This document shows positions 36,990 to 45,483 of a stretch of 64,000 bases of DNA, one piece after another. The stretch is from an uncultured Bacteroidales bacterium (GTDB taxonomy: Bacteria; Bacteroidota; Bacteroidia; Bacteroidales; UBA932), in contig CALUPT010000006.1 in assembly GCA_944322715.1 (NCBI GenBank), forward strand, positions 104,345-168,344. Reading direction: 5' to 3'. Position numbers and translations under genes: made by a program. How positions within the stretch are numbered: position 1 is the stretch's first letter; the number at the start of each line of letters is the position of its first letter. Under the pieces are notes generated by a model. The model worked only from the letters and a program-made list of their open reading frames with translations, searched no databases and was not told the DNA's origin.

Positions 36990-39026
36990 TCATTTGAATC
37001 TATAGACGACAGCCGATGCGGCTTCAAGACGAAGCGGTTCACGCAAGTCGAGGACAGTGTCATTTTCCAGAGCAAATGCGACTTTGTCCGGATGTTCGGG
37101 AGTGTTGTCCATTGCCGGGAGCACAAGAGCTGTCCTGCGTACGTTTTTCCGTTTGCCGAATCCCCGGACATCGGTATCCAGGATGACAGGGCTGTCGTTG
37201 AGGTTGATGATCTTGAGGATATATTCTCCGGAAGCGGAATCGTATCCCATGGTTGCAAAAACTTTCTGCATGTCCTCGAATCCTGTCACCGAAGAACTGA
37301 TATATCTGTCAAAGGTGTTGTCCCTGAATATTTTGGAAACATAGTACAGGGCACATTTCACACTGCTGCCGCTGTCATTGAGAAACATGCCATGGAAATT
37401 CCTGTGTTCCAGGAAATCCCAGTTACGCATTACCGGACGTTCAGCCAGCATGGGGTTCATGTCCCCGTTCCTCTCCAATGCCATCCTCACGACTCCCGTT
37501 GCGAGGATATTGTATGGATATTTCCCGTCTATCCCCAATTCTCCGATAAACAGGTCCGCCACTTCCCTTTCATACCCGTCGAACCGGTAATGTCCGTTGC
37601 AAGCCCATTCCACGGGCTGGTAATAGTGCTCGTCGAAGACCTCTACGTGTTCCGGAACAGGGAATTCGGCGATATCGCCCCTTTTGTCATCATTTTCCTT
37701 GCCTATTATGCTGTCTGCGATATAGACAAGGTCCGGATATCTGGAATGTAGGGCCTGATAGATCTTTTCGTAGCGTTCCCTGTAGACAGGACCGAAATCC
37801 TCATTGCCTATCTCGATGTATTTCAGAGGGAACGGTTCAGGATGACCGTTCCGGGCCCTCAACGCTCCCCAAACCGTAGATGTGTCACCTATGGCATATT
37901 CGATTGCATCGACAGCATCCTGTATATATGCATCTATATCGGTATCCGGCTGTATGAATTCCCAGGGCGCCGATTGGAAGACCCAGCCCGTACAGACCAT
38001 TCCGGTAGGGATGACATACATTGCATCGGCCCCTGTATATTCGCAAAGTTCATAGAACTCATGGTATCCGATTCCGTCCGTCCGGTAATATGGAGCCCAT
38101 TTGCTCCACTGTCCGGGACGCTGTTCCGCAGGACCGATGGTTTTCTTCCACTTATACATGGTCTCTTCGTTCACTCCGTGCACTATGCAGCCGCCCGGAA
38201 ACCGGATGAAATCCGGAGCGAAATCCCGCAAATTCGATATTATGTCACTTCTGAATACTGATTTCCCGTTGTCCCAAGTGTCTGTCGGGAACAGGGATAC
38301 GACATCCAGCGCGAATCTTCCCGGGCCGGAAGGACGGATTGCAAGCATTCCATGCTTATCCGTCTTTTCAGGAATAAGGACTGCCGTATATTTCTTCCAC
38401 TCTTTCCCGGCTGGCTCCAGCCTTACGACATTGCTTATGCATTCTCCTGCGCTGTCAACAAGAAAGAATTCCACCGGATAACGGGAATTTATGTTTCTCA
38501 TAAAAAGCGACAGCCTGCAACCGATGCCCTGTCTGAATGCCATCCCGTAATACCCTCTGTTGACAATCATTGCATTCTGGGAATCTGCTATTTCTTCCGT
38601 CACGTGCACGGACATGGAATGCCTGTTATTTCCGTTCATCGGATAATCATCTGTCCGCTCGATATATATGGGAGACCATGCGAGGGGTAACGTTGTCCAT
38701 CCAATGAGCGGATCGCATTCATACACATCATGTGCCCTTGCCCTGGGAGCCGGTATGTTTTCGTACAGACCGTTCCGTACGGAAAGTCCTTGCGGAGGAT
38801 TTGCCTCCTCGAACGAACGGTTCCTGACGAGTTCCGCATGAAGCGCCCCTTCTCCCATCATCCCGATTTCTTCATAATGGAATCCATAACGTACCGGAGA
38901 AACATCCTTATAGTCGTACCTGTCTATTTTCAGGACTCCGTAAACGGTTTTATCGGCGTCCGTCTGCGCTCCTGACGCAAGAGAAAAAAAACAGGAGCAG
39001 ATGCATACGGCAAAAAATCCCTTCAT
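36990..39026 (-). CDS. GH51-like alpha-L-arabinofuranosidase
   Basis: 678 residues, secreted (MKGFFAVCICSCFFSLASGA). The N-terminal part (about 30-240) is the extra sandwich/carbohydrate-binding region seen in long GH51 enzymes (YGFHYEEIGMMGEGALHAELVRNRSFE, in parts). The catalytic TIM barrel follows, with the acid/base Glu in YIEIGNEDFGPVY near residue 407 and the nucleophile region VFDEHYYQP near 465. A C-terminal beta domain (YILKIINLNDSPVIL...) completes the family layout. It releases arabinofuranose from arabinan or arabinogalactan. It is the first gene of the minus arm of PUL 2; a -7-like CATCTTTG (39049-39056) lies upstream. Confidence 0.87.
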   Translation of the reverse strand: MKGFFAVCICSCFFSLASGAQTDADKTVYGVLKIDRYDYKDVSPVRYGFHYEEIGMMGEGALHAELVRNRSFEEANPPQGLSVRNGLYENIPAPRARAHDVYECDPLIGWTTLPLAWSPIYIERTDDYPMNGNNRHSMSVHVTEEIADSQNAMIVNRGYYGMAFRQGIGCRLSLFMRNINSRYPVEFFLVDSAGECISNVVRLEPAGKEWKKYTAVLIPEKTDKHGMLAIRPSGPGRFALDVVSLFPTDTWDNGKSVFRSDIISNLRDFAPDFIRFPGGCIVHGVNEETMYKWKKTIGPAEQRPGQWSKWAPYYRTDGIGYHEFYELCEYTGADAMYVIPTGMVCTGWVFQSAPWEFIQPDTDIDAYIQDAVDAIEYAIGDTSTVWGALRARNGHPEPFPLKYIEIGNEDFGPVYRERYEKIYQALHSRYPDLVYIADSIIGKENDDKRGDIAEFPVPEHVEVFDEHYYQPVEWACNGHYRFDGYEREVADLFIGELGIDGKYPYNILATGVVRMALERNGDMNPMLAERPVMRNWDFLEHRNFHGMFLNDSGSSVKCALYYVSKIFRDNTFDRYISSSVTGFEDMQKVFATMGYDSASGEYILKIINLNDSPVILDTDVRGFGKRKNVRRTALVLPAMDNTPEHPDKVAFALENDTVLDLREPLRLEAASAVVYRFK

Positions 39027-39048
39027 GACAAAATCATTTTAACCTGTG

Positions 39049-39056
39049 CAAAGATG
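39049..39056 (-). promoter_or_regulatory. Weak -7-like element for the GH51 arm
   Basis: The minus strand reads CATCTTTG, one base from TAnnTTTG, 23 bases before the GH51 start. A -33 TTG is not evident, as expected for an activator-dependent promoter. Confidence 0.35.
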
Positions 39057-39084
39057 CCGATAATTCCATTTTTCCGGTAGAACG

Positions 39085-39152
39085 ATTGTCCACAAAGTCC
39101 GTATTATTGTCCAAAAACCGACATTGAACATCTGTGCTGATTTATTGGACAA
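39085..39152. promoter_or_regulatory. ATTGTCCA direct repeat (21-bp period) plus inverted copy, candidate HTCS operator
   Basis: ATTGTCCA occurs at 39085-39092 and 39106-39113, exactly 21 bases apart, and TTGGACAA, its inverted core, at 39145-39152. Two half-sites two helical turns apart is the usual layout for AraC-type domains. The site lies between the diverging arms of PUL 2, whose regulator at 56086-60099 ends in an AraC domain. Binding is inferred. Confidence 0.5.
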
Positions 39153-39181
39153 AATTTCTATTTACTCATGTCCGTATCGGA

Positions 39182-39189
39182 TAAATTTG
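39182..39189 (+). promoter_or_regulatory. -7 element TAAATTTG of the plus arm of PUL 2
   Basis: Exact TAnnTTTG match 23 bases before the sulfatase start at 39212. No clear -33 TTG is present; the inverted TTGGACAA copy ends about 30 bases upstream, consistent with activator-dependent use. Confidence 0.55.
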
Positions 39190-39211
39190 CAGTCGAAAAC
39201 CACATGAACAC

Positions 39212-40738
39212 ATGAAAAAACTTGTCTATCTCGTTTCCGGTCTTGCAGTGTACGGTTGCGCTGCAGCAACAGACGATGCAAGACCTAATATCATTGTCAT
39301 TCTGGCCGATGATCTCGGATACGGGGATGTCAGTGCATACGGTTCCAATACGATCAGCACACCTAATATAGACCGCCTTGCCGAAGAAGGGGTCCGGCTT
39401 GACAACGGATATGCAACATCCGCAACTTCCACTCCGAGCCGGTATGCCCTGATGACCGGAATGTATCCATGGAAAAACAGCGATGCAAAGATTTTAGAAG
39501 GCGACGCGCCTCTTATAATATCGGAAGACCAGTTTACCTTGCCGAAAATGATGCAGAATCTCGGATATGTCACCGGAGCCATAGGCAAATGGCATCTCGG
39601 GATGGGAAACGGGAATGTTGACTGGAACGCTGCTGTAAAACCCGGAGCGCGAGAAGTCGGCTTCGACTATTCCTATATTATAGCAGCCACCAACGACAGG
39701 GTTCCGACAGTGTTCGTGGAGAACGGGAATGTGGACGGGCTTGAAGAGGATGATCCCATCTATGTGGATTACAACAGGAATTTCGAAGGAGAACCTACAG
39801 CCATCGACCATCCTGAAATGCTGAAAATGCAGTGGAGCCACGGACATAACAATTCCATAGTGAACGGAATCCCGCGGATAGGATATATGAAAGGCGGGAT
39901 GGCTGCAAGGTGGAAAGACGAAGAAATGGCAGACCGTTTCTCCGGAAAAGTCAAGGAGTTCATAAAGGATAACCGTAACAGACCGTTCTTTCTCTATTAC
40001 GGGCTTCATGAGCCGCATGTGCCGAGAGTTCCGGCAGAACGTTTTATCGGCACCACGACAATGGGACCGAGAGGAGATGCGATAATGGAGGCCGACTGGT
40101 GTGTGGGAGAACTTCTTTCGTATCTTGACAGTCTTGATCTTATGGACAATACCCTGATAATCTTTTCAAGCGACAACGGCCCGGTCCTGAATGACGGCTA
40201 TAAGGACGGGGCGGTGGAAATGGCCGGGGCGCACAGGCCGGCAGGAGGTCTGAGAGGAGGCAAATACAGTCTCTTTGACGGGGGGACGCACGTTCCGATG
40301 TTCGTTTACTGGAAAGGGCACACTGCACGGACAGTTTCGGATGCCCTTGTGTCGCAACTCGATATCGTGGCGTCAGTCGCTGTCCTGACCGGCGCGGACA
40401 TTCCTGATGGACTTGACAGTGAAGACCATCTCGATGTGATGCTCGGACATTCCGATAAAGGAAGATCGCATGTAATACTCGAGGCTCAGGGCAGAATGGC
40501 ACTCCTCTCCGGGAATTGGGTCATGCTGCCGCCATATAAGGGGCCGGCTACGAACCTGACCGGGAACGAACTCGGAAACCTTGGAGAATACGGGCTGTAC
40601 GACCTTGCTGGGGATCCTGCGCAGGAACATAACCTTGCAGATACATACCCGGAGCTTCTTGATTCGCTAAAGACTGTATTCTATGCGGAAACGGATGGAT
40701 ATTTCAATCCGGATGTAGAAGCGGAACCGTTGAAATAA
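39212..40738 (+). CDS. S1-family sulfatase, serine-type, lipoprotein-like
   Basis: 508 residues. The N-terminus MKKLVYLVSGLAVYGC suggests a lipoprotein (Cys 16). Metal site NIIVILADDLGYGDVSAYG (Asp 33, Asp 34). The activation motif is ATSTPSRYALMTGMYPW, with Ser 73 in the modified position, so again a serine-type enzyme that needs anSME. IGKWHLGMGN, LIIFSSDNGPVL and HVPMFVYWKG are other family blocks. Its sequence differs much from the 34111-35787 sulfatase, so it probably belongs to another S1 subfamily and cuts another position. First gene of the plus arm of PUL 2. Confidence 0.92.
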   Translation: MKKLVYLVSGLAVYGCAAATDDARPNIIVILADDLGYGDVSAYGSNTISTPNIDRLAEEGVRLDNGYATSATSTPSRYALMTGMYPWKNSDAKILEGDAPLIISEDQFTLPKMMQNLGYVTGAIGKWHLGMGNGNVDWNAAVKPGAREVGFDYSYIIAATNDRVPTVFVENGNVDGLEEDDPIYVDYNRNFEGEPTAIDHPEMLKMQWSHGHNNSIVNGIPRIGYMKGGMAARWKDEEMADRFSGKVKEFIKDNRNRPFFLYYGLHEPHVPRVPAERFIGTTTMGPRGDAIMEADWCVGELLSYLDSLDLMDNTLIIFSSDNGPVLNDGYKDGAVEMAGAHRPAGGLRGGKYSLFDGGTHVPMFVYWKGHTARTVSDALVSQLDIVASVAVLTGADIPDGLDSEDHLDVMLGHSDKGRSHVILEAQGRMALLSGNWVMLPPYKGPATNLTGNELGNLGEYGLYDLAGDPAQEHNLADTYPELLDSLKTVFYAETDGYFNPDVEAEPLK

Positions 40739-40790
40739 TGTCGCGATCTGTAACAGGTAAAATATCAAACACCATAAAACCATTACCGAA

Positions 40791-42455
40791 ATGAAAAAGA
40801 CACTGCTGCTTTTGCTTCTTGCCCTTCTGTACCTGTCAAAGGCGGGGGCGCAGGAACTCGGGGCAAATTACAACGAGAATATCGCCCAGCCGATAACGGA
40901 AATCCAAATGCTCAGGAATTCGGAGATTTCATGGGTCAGAGGATTCATCAATATCCATTCGGAATTTCTTACGGTGGAGAACAATGTCATCGTGGGGATC
41001 AACGAGGATGCCATACGCAACAGTTCCCTTTCCCGACAGTTCATGGCGGCAAGGGCCAGCCTCGGAGAGGGGGTAAAATTCATTCTCAGTCTGAAAATAC
41101 CTTTTCAAAACGATGAAGGTCTGGTTCCTGAAGTCGGTTCCGAAGCATGCGAATACGTATTCAAGGCAGCAAGGCTGCTTTTGGAGTCGTTCGACATGGG
41201 CAGAAACATCTCCCTGCTCGTGATGGGCAACGAGCCGATGTGGGAAAACTGGAATGCGGATCTTCAGAGTGACGATGCCGATGACTACAAGGATTTCCTT
41301 AATGAATTCGCTGACCGTATAGCGCAATGGAAGCGGGAAGAAGGCTGGACATTTGAAGTATTTGCCGGTTCACTCAACAGGATTTCCGAGGTCCCGAGAC
41401 CTACTATACAGGCTGTGATGGACGTTGTTAATGAAAATCCGAATGTTGACGGGTTGGATCTGCATCTCCATTGCTACAACGTAAACCAGGCCGAGAATGA
41501 TCTCAGACTTGCAAGGGAAACATACGGTGTCAAGAAGAAACTTATATGCACGGAGTTCTCTATGGTAAGAAAGCTGGAGGGAGAGGGGCAGGATCCCAAC
41601 CACAGAACCGCCAGTCTCGGCAGCTGGGGAACTTCCCACGGATATTCATCAGACATGCAATTATATGAATATCTTGACATGGCGGTCAAGAATGCTTCTG
41701 CAGGAAATCCTGTGAGTCCGGATGAATTCGCAAGCCTGTTCGAAAGTTTCGGCTGGTATCCGCGCAACTGGTTTACCACTTTCTACAATGCTTTCAGAAA
41801 GTATGATACCTATGTCATTACAGGACGTTTCAGCGTAGTGCCTAACAGTGACATATACAATTTCGCCCCGACCTATACTGCCGACACCCGGCTATGGGAA
41901 CTTGGCGGAGTCTATATCCCGAAACTCCTCGGATTCAATCCGGATGGGACGTATGTCCCTAATCCTCTCGTGTATCCTGACTTCATGGCGGCAAAGAACG
42001 GCATGTACATCGAAAAGGTGATAGAAGGCCAAAGGGAAATACTTCTGGTCCTGGGAAACGGAATTGCCTCTCCGGCTGACTTTACGGGAAAAATCGTGAA
42101 AGACGGAAAGGAAACGGAATTCGCTCTTGCCGAAGGATACGCATTGCTGGGAGGTCTCGCCCCGGATACAGCCTATTCCATATCGGTTCTGGACAGTGGA
42201 AACAATCCGGTCTGGACCAGAACCGTATCCACGGCTCCGCTACGGAATTCTTTCCCTGTGCTGAAATATACCGATGCAGGAAAATACACATATATCTGTC
42301 TGCAGAATCTTCCGGATGATGCCGAATCATGCCGTCTGATGATAGATGGAGAGACGACGGCCCCTGTAACTGCTTCTATGGAGGGAAATGTGCTGTCTGC
42401 TGAAATCACATACTCCGACGGTTCCGTCGAGACAATCACTACTGATTTAAAATGA
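40791..42455 (+). CDS. Secreted clan-A-like glycoside hydrolase of unrecognised family
   Basis: 554 residues with a signal peptide (LLLLALLYLSKAGAQ). The barrel region shows a (beta/alpha)8 pattern with the clan-A acid/base motif LLVMGNEPMWENW (Glu near residue 147) and a later KKLICTEFSMVRK strand (candidate nucleophile Glu near 254); between them lies VDGLDLHLHCYNV. From about 440 there is a beta-sandwich tail (ILLVLGNGIASPADF, AYSISVLDSGNNPVWTRTV). I cannot assign a GH family with confidence; GH39- or GH5-like barrels are the nearest in style. It is 52 bases after the sulfatase and overlaps the next gene by ATGA. Context suggests endo-cleavage of the PUL 2 glycan. Confidence 0.65.
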   Translation: MKKTLLLLLLALLYLSKAGAQELGANYNENIAQPITEIQMLRNSEISWVRGFINIHSEFLTVENNVIVGINEDAIRNSSLSRQFMAARASLGEGVKFILSLKIPFQNDEGLVPEVGSEACEYVFKAARLLLESFDMGRNISLLVMGNEPMWENWNADLQSDDADDYKDFLNEFADRIAQWKREEGWTFEVFAGSLNRISEVPRPTIQAVMDVVNENPNVDGLDLHLHCYNVNQAENDLRLARETYGVKKKLICTEFSMVRKLEGEGQDPNHRTASLGSWGTSHGYSSDMQLYEYLDMAVKNASAGNPVSPDEFASLFESFGWYPRNWFTTFYNAFRKYDTYVITGRFSVVPNSDIYNFAPTYTADTRLWELGGVYIPKLLGFNPDGTYVPNPLVYPDFMAAKNGMYIEKVIEGQREILLVLGNGIASPADFTGKIVKDGKETEFALAEGYALLGGLAPDTAYSISVLDSGNNPVWTRTVSTAPLRNSFPVLKYTDAGKYTYICLQNLPDDAESCRLMIDGETTAPVTASMEGNVLSAEITYSDGSVETITTDLK

Positions 42456-42871
42456 ATGCCATGAAAAGATATCTGATGCTTGCAGCGCTTTCAGCCATGC
42501 TTTTTTTAATGGCGGGCTGTACTGACAGACAGAGACCTGAGGCTGTGTTCGCAGGTTTCGATACTGACTGTGAGACAGTGGGCCTGTATTTTCCGGGAGC
42601 CTTTGAGAGTTTTGCCGTGGATTACGGAATTCAGGTCTGTATAAATCATGAAAGACTCACTTTCAGACTGCAGAACAGCGACCAGTCGGAATTCGTCCAT
42701 GCCGAATTTTCCTCTGCCCCGTCTGAAGTATCGGAAAAGGTTACAGTTTCGGTTACTTCGCTCGGGTTCGATCTGGCAAAAGGCAACTTCGAAATGGAAG
42801 TCGTCAAGGCTGACGGAGAAAGGGTATGGCTTGCTTCTGAAACGGTAAACATGATAATACCAGCTTTATGA
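42452..42871 (+). CDS. Small lipoprotein of unknown function in PUL 2
   Basis: 139 residues. Signal ends in LMAGC (acylated Cys near residue 23). The mature part is a single beta-rich domain of about 110 residues, resembling the first domain of the next protein only in size. No family is recognised. It overlaps both neighbours by ATGA (start 42452, end 42871 against the next start 42868), so its translation is tightly coupled to the hydrolase and to the beta-helix lipoprotein. A surface glycan-binding or scaffold role is inferred from location only. Confidence 0.6.
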   Translation: MNAMKRYLMLAALSAMLFLMAGCTDRQRPEAVFAGFDTDCETVGLYFPGAFESFAVDYGIQVCINHERLTFRLQNSDQSEFVHAEFSSAPSEVSEKVTVSVTSLGFDLAKGNFEMEVVKADGERVWLASETVNMIIPAL

Positions 42872-44496
42872 CCATGAAAAGATATATTTTGACCTTTGCC
42901 GCAGTTGCGGCATGCATGACTTCCTGCGACAGGATGATGGATCTCACTCCTCCGCAAAAGGGGCCGGCAGATTATGACGGGGTCGAATTTTCCCTGTATG
43001 AGTCCGGATCATTCGACTATTATCTGGATAATCCATCCTATGAATATTCTATTCTTATCGGGAAAAGCCATACCGAAAAGGCTGCTACTGCAAGATTCGA
43101 CATTAAGGATGCGGCTGCTTTTGGCGAGGGGTATGTCGCTCTTCCTGATGAGAATTGGGATCTGAGTTCGGAAGAAGTGGAGTTCAAGGAGTCTGAGACG
43201 GTTCATGAAGTCGGACTGAATTTCAGGGACCTTACGTCTCTCGATCCGGGAAAAAGGTATGTGCTCGGACTGGAACTTGCCTCGGACCAGATAGCCGTCA
43301 GAGAAGACAGGAAAGCCCTGACTTTCTACATATATCAGGAACAGGGCGGTGAAGGCAACCCGATTATCATTACCACTTCGGAGGAGTTGGCTTCCATTGA
43401 GAGCAGGCTCAAATCGGGACAGACCACATATTTCCGTCTCGGGGCAGACATAGACATGACCGGAACGGAATGGACTCCAGTCAATACCACACAGCAGAAA
43501 CTCATCGATTTCGATGGCTGCGGACATACCATCAGCAATTTCAGTCTGACTACGGCCGCCAACGGGGATCTCGGCTTCTTTTCTTTCCTCCGCGGGCGCT
43601 TTGCGAATGTCAGGTTCGAGAATGTCACCGTATCCGGCAACAATGTCAAGGCAGGAGTGGTCGCAGGCCGTGCCGGTGAAGTTGCCTTCCCGGCAGTGAT
43701 AGAGAATATCACTGTCTCGGGGGCTGATATCGATGTGGGCGAGACAACCGAATACCATACCGGAGGCATTTGCAGCATAATGGAGGGGAACGACAGCCGG
43801 ATATCGCGCTGCGCAGTGGATGCAGATATAAACGCATACTGGAGTGCGGCAGGTATCTGCGGGTATCTTGCCGTGGGGGCGAAAGTGTCGGAATGCCGTT
43901 TCTCCGGAAACATTACTACAGGCTCGAGGGCAGGCGGCATAGTGAGCCTTATGAAGTTCGGGACTGTTGAAAACTGCCATTCCTCGGGAAGACTCGACTC
44001 GGGAGAAACCGTATTCAACGGGAATCCCGGTCCGAACGGCGGTATCGTGGCATATACCATACCTCCTGGAAATGCCGACAGACCGGCTCTCATCACATAC
44101 TGCTATTCGGAATGCTACCAGACTACCCGCAACCAGTGCGGGGGTATTCTCGGATACGTCGAACCGGCAGCCCAGCTTACAAGAATAGAACACTGCATAG
44201 CCTGGAACGAATGCGTAAAATCCACGCAGGCTCCGAGATCTGGGCGCGTCTGCGGATATTTCAAGCAGGCTGTCGGCATCGATTGCTGGGCAAATCCGGA
44301 TATGGAAATAGAGATTACCGGCAATCCGGCCATTACGGAGGATGAAGACATTACCGCACCGGCAACGAAGGACAGATATAACGGTAAAACCGCAACGGGA
44401 CCACTGGTAGAAACAGCACGGGATGTGACTGGATTCAGTTCTGACATCTGGGATTTCAGCGGAGACAGGCCTGTACTCAAATGGGAAATGGAATGA
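42868..44496 (+). CDS. Lipoprotein with GLUG-like beta-helix domain, candidate surface glycan binder
   Basis: 542 residues; signal with Cys 20 (FAAVAACMTSC). Residues about 35-160 form a beta sandwich of DUF1735 style (VEFSLYESGSFDYYLDNPSYEYSI, in parts; LDPGKRYVLGLELAS). From about 165 a right-handed-helix-like repeat region begins with IIITTSEELASIESRLKSG, then YFRLGADIDMTG, FDGCGHTISNFSL, GFFSFLRGRFANVRFENV and many GGI-rich turns (HTGGICSIMEGNDSRISRC, AGGIVSLMKFGTVENCHSSG), typical of GLUG-like surface proteins. No catalytic residues are evident. It overlaps GH43 by ATGA. Confidence 0.65.
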   Translation: MTMKRYILTFAAVAACMTSCDRMMDLTPPQKGPADYDGVEFSLYESGSFDYYLDNPSYEYSILIGKSHTEKAATARFDIKDAAAFGEGYVALPDENWDLSSEEVEFKESETVHEVGLNFRDLTSLDPGKRYVLGLELASDQIAVREDRKALTFYIYQEQGGEGNPIIITTSEELASIESRLKSGQTTYFRLGADIDMTGTEWTPVNTTQQKLIDFDGCGHTISNFSLTTAANGDLGFFSFLRGRFANVRFENVTVSGNNVKAGVVAGRAGEVAFPAVIENITVSGADIDVGETTEYHTGGICSIMEGNDSRISRCAVDADINAYWSAAGICGYLAVGAKVSECRFSGNITTGSRAGGIVSLMKFGTVENCHSSGRLDSGETVFNGNPGPNGGIVAYTIPPGNADRPALITYCYSECYQTTRNQCGGILGYVEPAAQLTRIEHCIAWNECVKSTQAPRSGRVCGYFKQAVGIDCWANPDMEIEITGNPAITEDEDITAPATKDRYNGKTATGPLVETARDVTGFSSDIWDFSGDRPVLKWEME

Positions 44497-45464
44497 CTAT
44501 GGAAAGATTGCTGACAATAATATGGATTGCGACTGTCATGCTGCAGTCATGCTCTGTCCGTGGACAGGGACAGAAAGAGATATGTTTCGCAGACCCTACC
44601 GTATATGTGGAGAACGGGAAATACTACCTTACAGGTACCCGCACTGGAGAACCTTCCGGTTTTACCGTTCTTGAATCCGAAGATCTTCTGCACTGGAACT
44701 ATCCTGACAGGGATACGATGATATTGCACAAGGGAGACAGTACTTTCGGGAACAAAGGCTTTTGGGCTCCGCAGCTTTTACGCGACGGGGATATGTACCG
44801 GCTTACCTATACGGCTGACGAGCAGACTGTACTGTCATCGTCCGACAATATTTTCGGACCTTACCGGCAGAAGGATATAAAGCCTATCGATGGTTCAGCA
44901 AAGAACATCGACTCTTATATATTCAGGGATGACGACGGGAAATACTATCTCTATCATGTCCGATTCAACAGGGGTAACTACATTTGGGTGGCTGAGTTCG
45001 ACATGGAAAACGGCCGTATCATTCCGGAGACTCTTAAACAGTGTCTCGACTGTACGGAAGACTGGGAAATGACGCCGAATTACAAGTCCAATCCGGTCAT
45101 GGAAGGTCCTGCTGTCAGGAAATGGGATGGCGTTTATTACATGTTCTATTCAGCCAACCATTTCATGAACATCGACTATGCCGTAGGATATGCATGGGCT
45201 CCGACTCCATTTGGCCCGTGGACCAAGAATCCGGGAAATCCTATCATAGACCGGCACATTGTCGGAGAGAACGGTTCCGGCCACGGGGATGTATTCAAGG
45301 GACTCGATGGAAAATACTATTATGTCTACCATGTCCACAACTCGGATACCGGAGTCCAGCCGAGAAAGACCAGAATCGTTCCTCTTAAAATGATAAAGGA
45401 AGACGGCATCTTCCGGATCAGAGCAGACAAGGACAATGTCATAATCCCGGTATATCACAGATAA
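44493..45464 (+). CDS. GH43-like glycosidase lipoprotein
   Basis: 323 residues from ATG 44493, which overlaps the previous stop as ATGA; an earlier in-frame ATG at 44481 is less likely. The N-terminus has a lipobox (IATVMLQSC). Propeller marks are CFADPTVYVENGKYYLTGT (general base Asp), SYIFRDDDGKYYLYHV (central Asp) and NPVMEGPAVRKWDGVYYMFYS (general acid Glu). It is shorter than the other GH43 (35784-36980) and lacks an added C-terminal domain. Probable arabinofuranosidase or related activity, inferred from GH51 in the locus. It is followed after 19 bases by susC. Confidence 0.85.
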   Translation: MTMERLLTIIWIATVMLQSCSVRGQGQKEICFADPTVYVENGKYYLTGTRTGEPSGFTVLESEDLLHWNYPDRDTMILHKGDSTFGNKGFWAPQLLRDGDMYRLTYTADEQTVLSSSDNIFGPYRQKDIKPIDGSAKNIDSYIFRDDDGKYYLYHVRFNRGNYIWVAEFDMENGRIIPETLKQCLDCTEDWEMTPNYKSNPVMEGPAVRKWDGVYYMFYSANHFMNIDYAVGYAWAPTPFGPWTKNPGNPIIDRHIVGENGSGHGDVFKGLDGKYYYVYHVHNSDTGVQPRKTRIVPLKMIKEDGIFRIRADKDNVIIPVYHR

Positions 45465-45483
45465 CCATTATAAATTCAACAAT

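Noticed and set aside
36675..37751. 358-codon plus-strand open frame across GH43 and GH51
   Set aside because: Crosses two real minus-strand genes and their spacer; no domain seen.
43009..44193. 394-codon minus-strand open frame opposite the beta-helix lipoprotein
   Set aside because: No start context or domain; the plus strand has a lipobox, GLUG-like repeats and ATGA overlaps.
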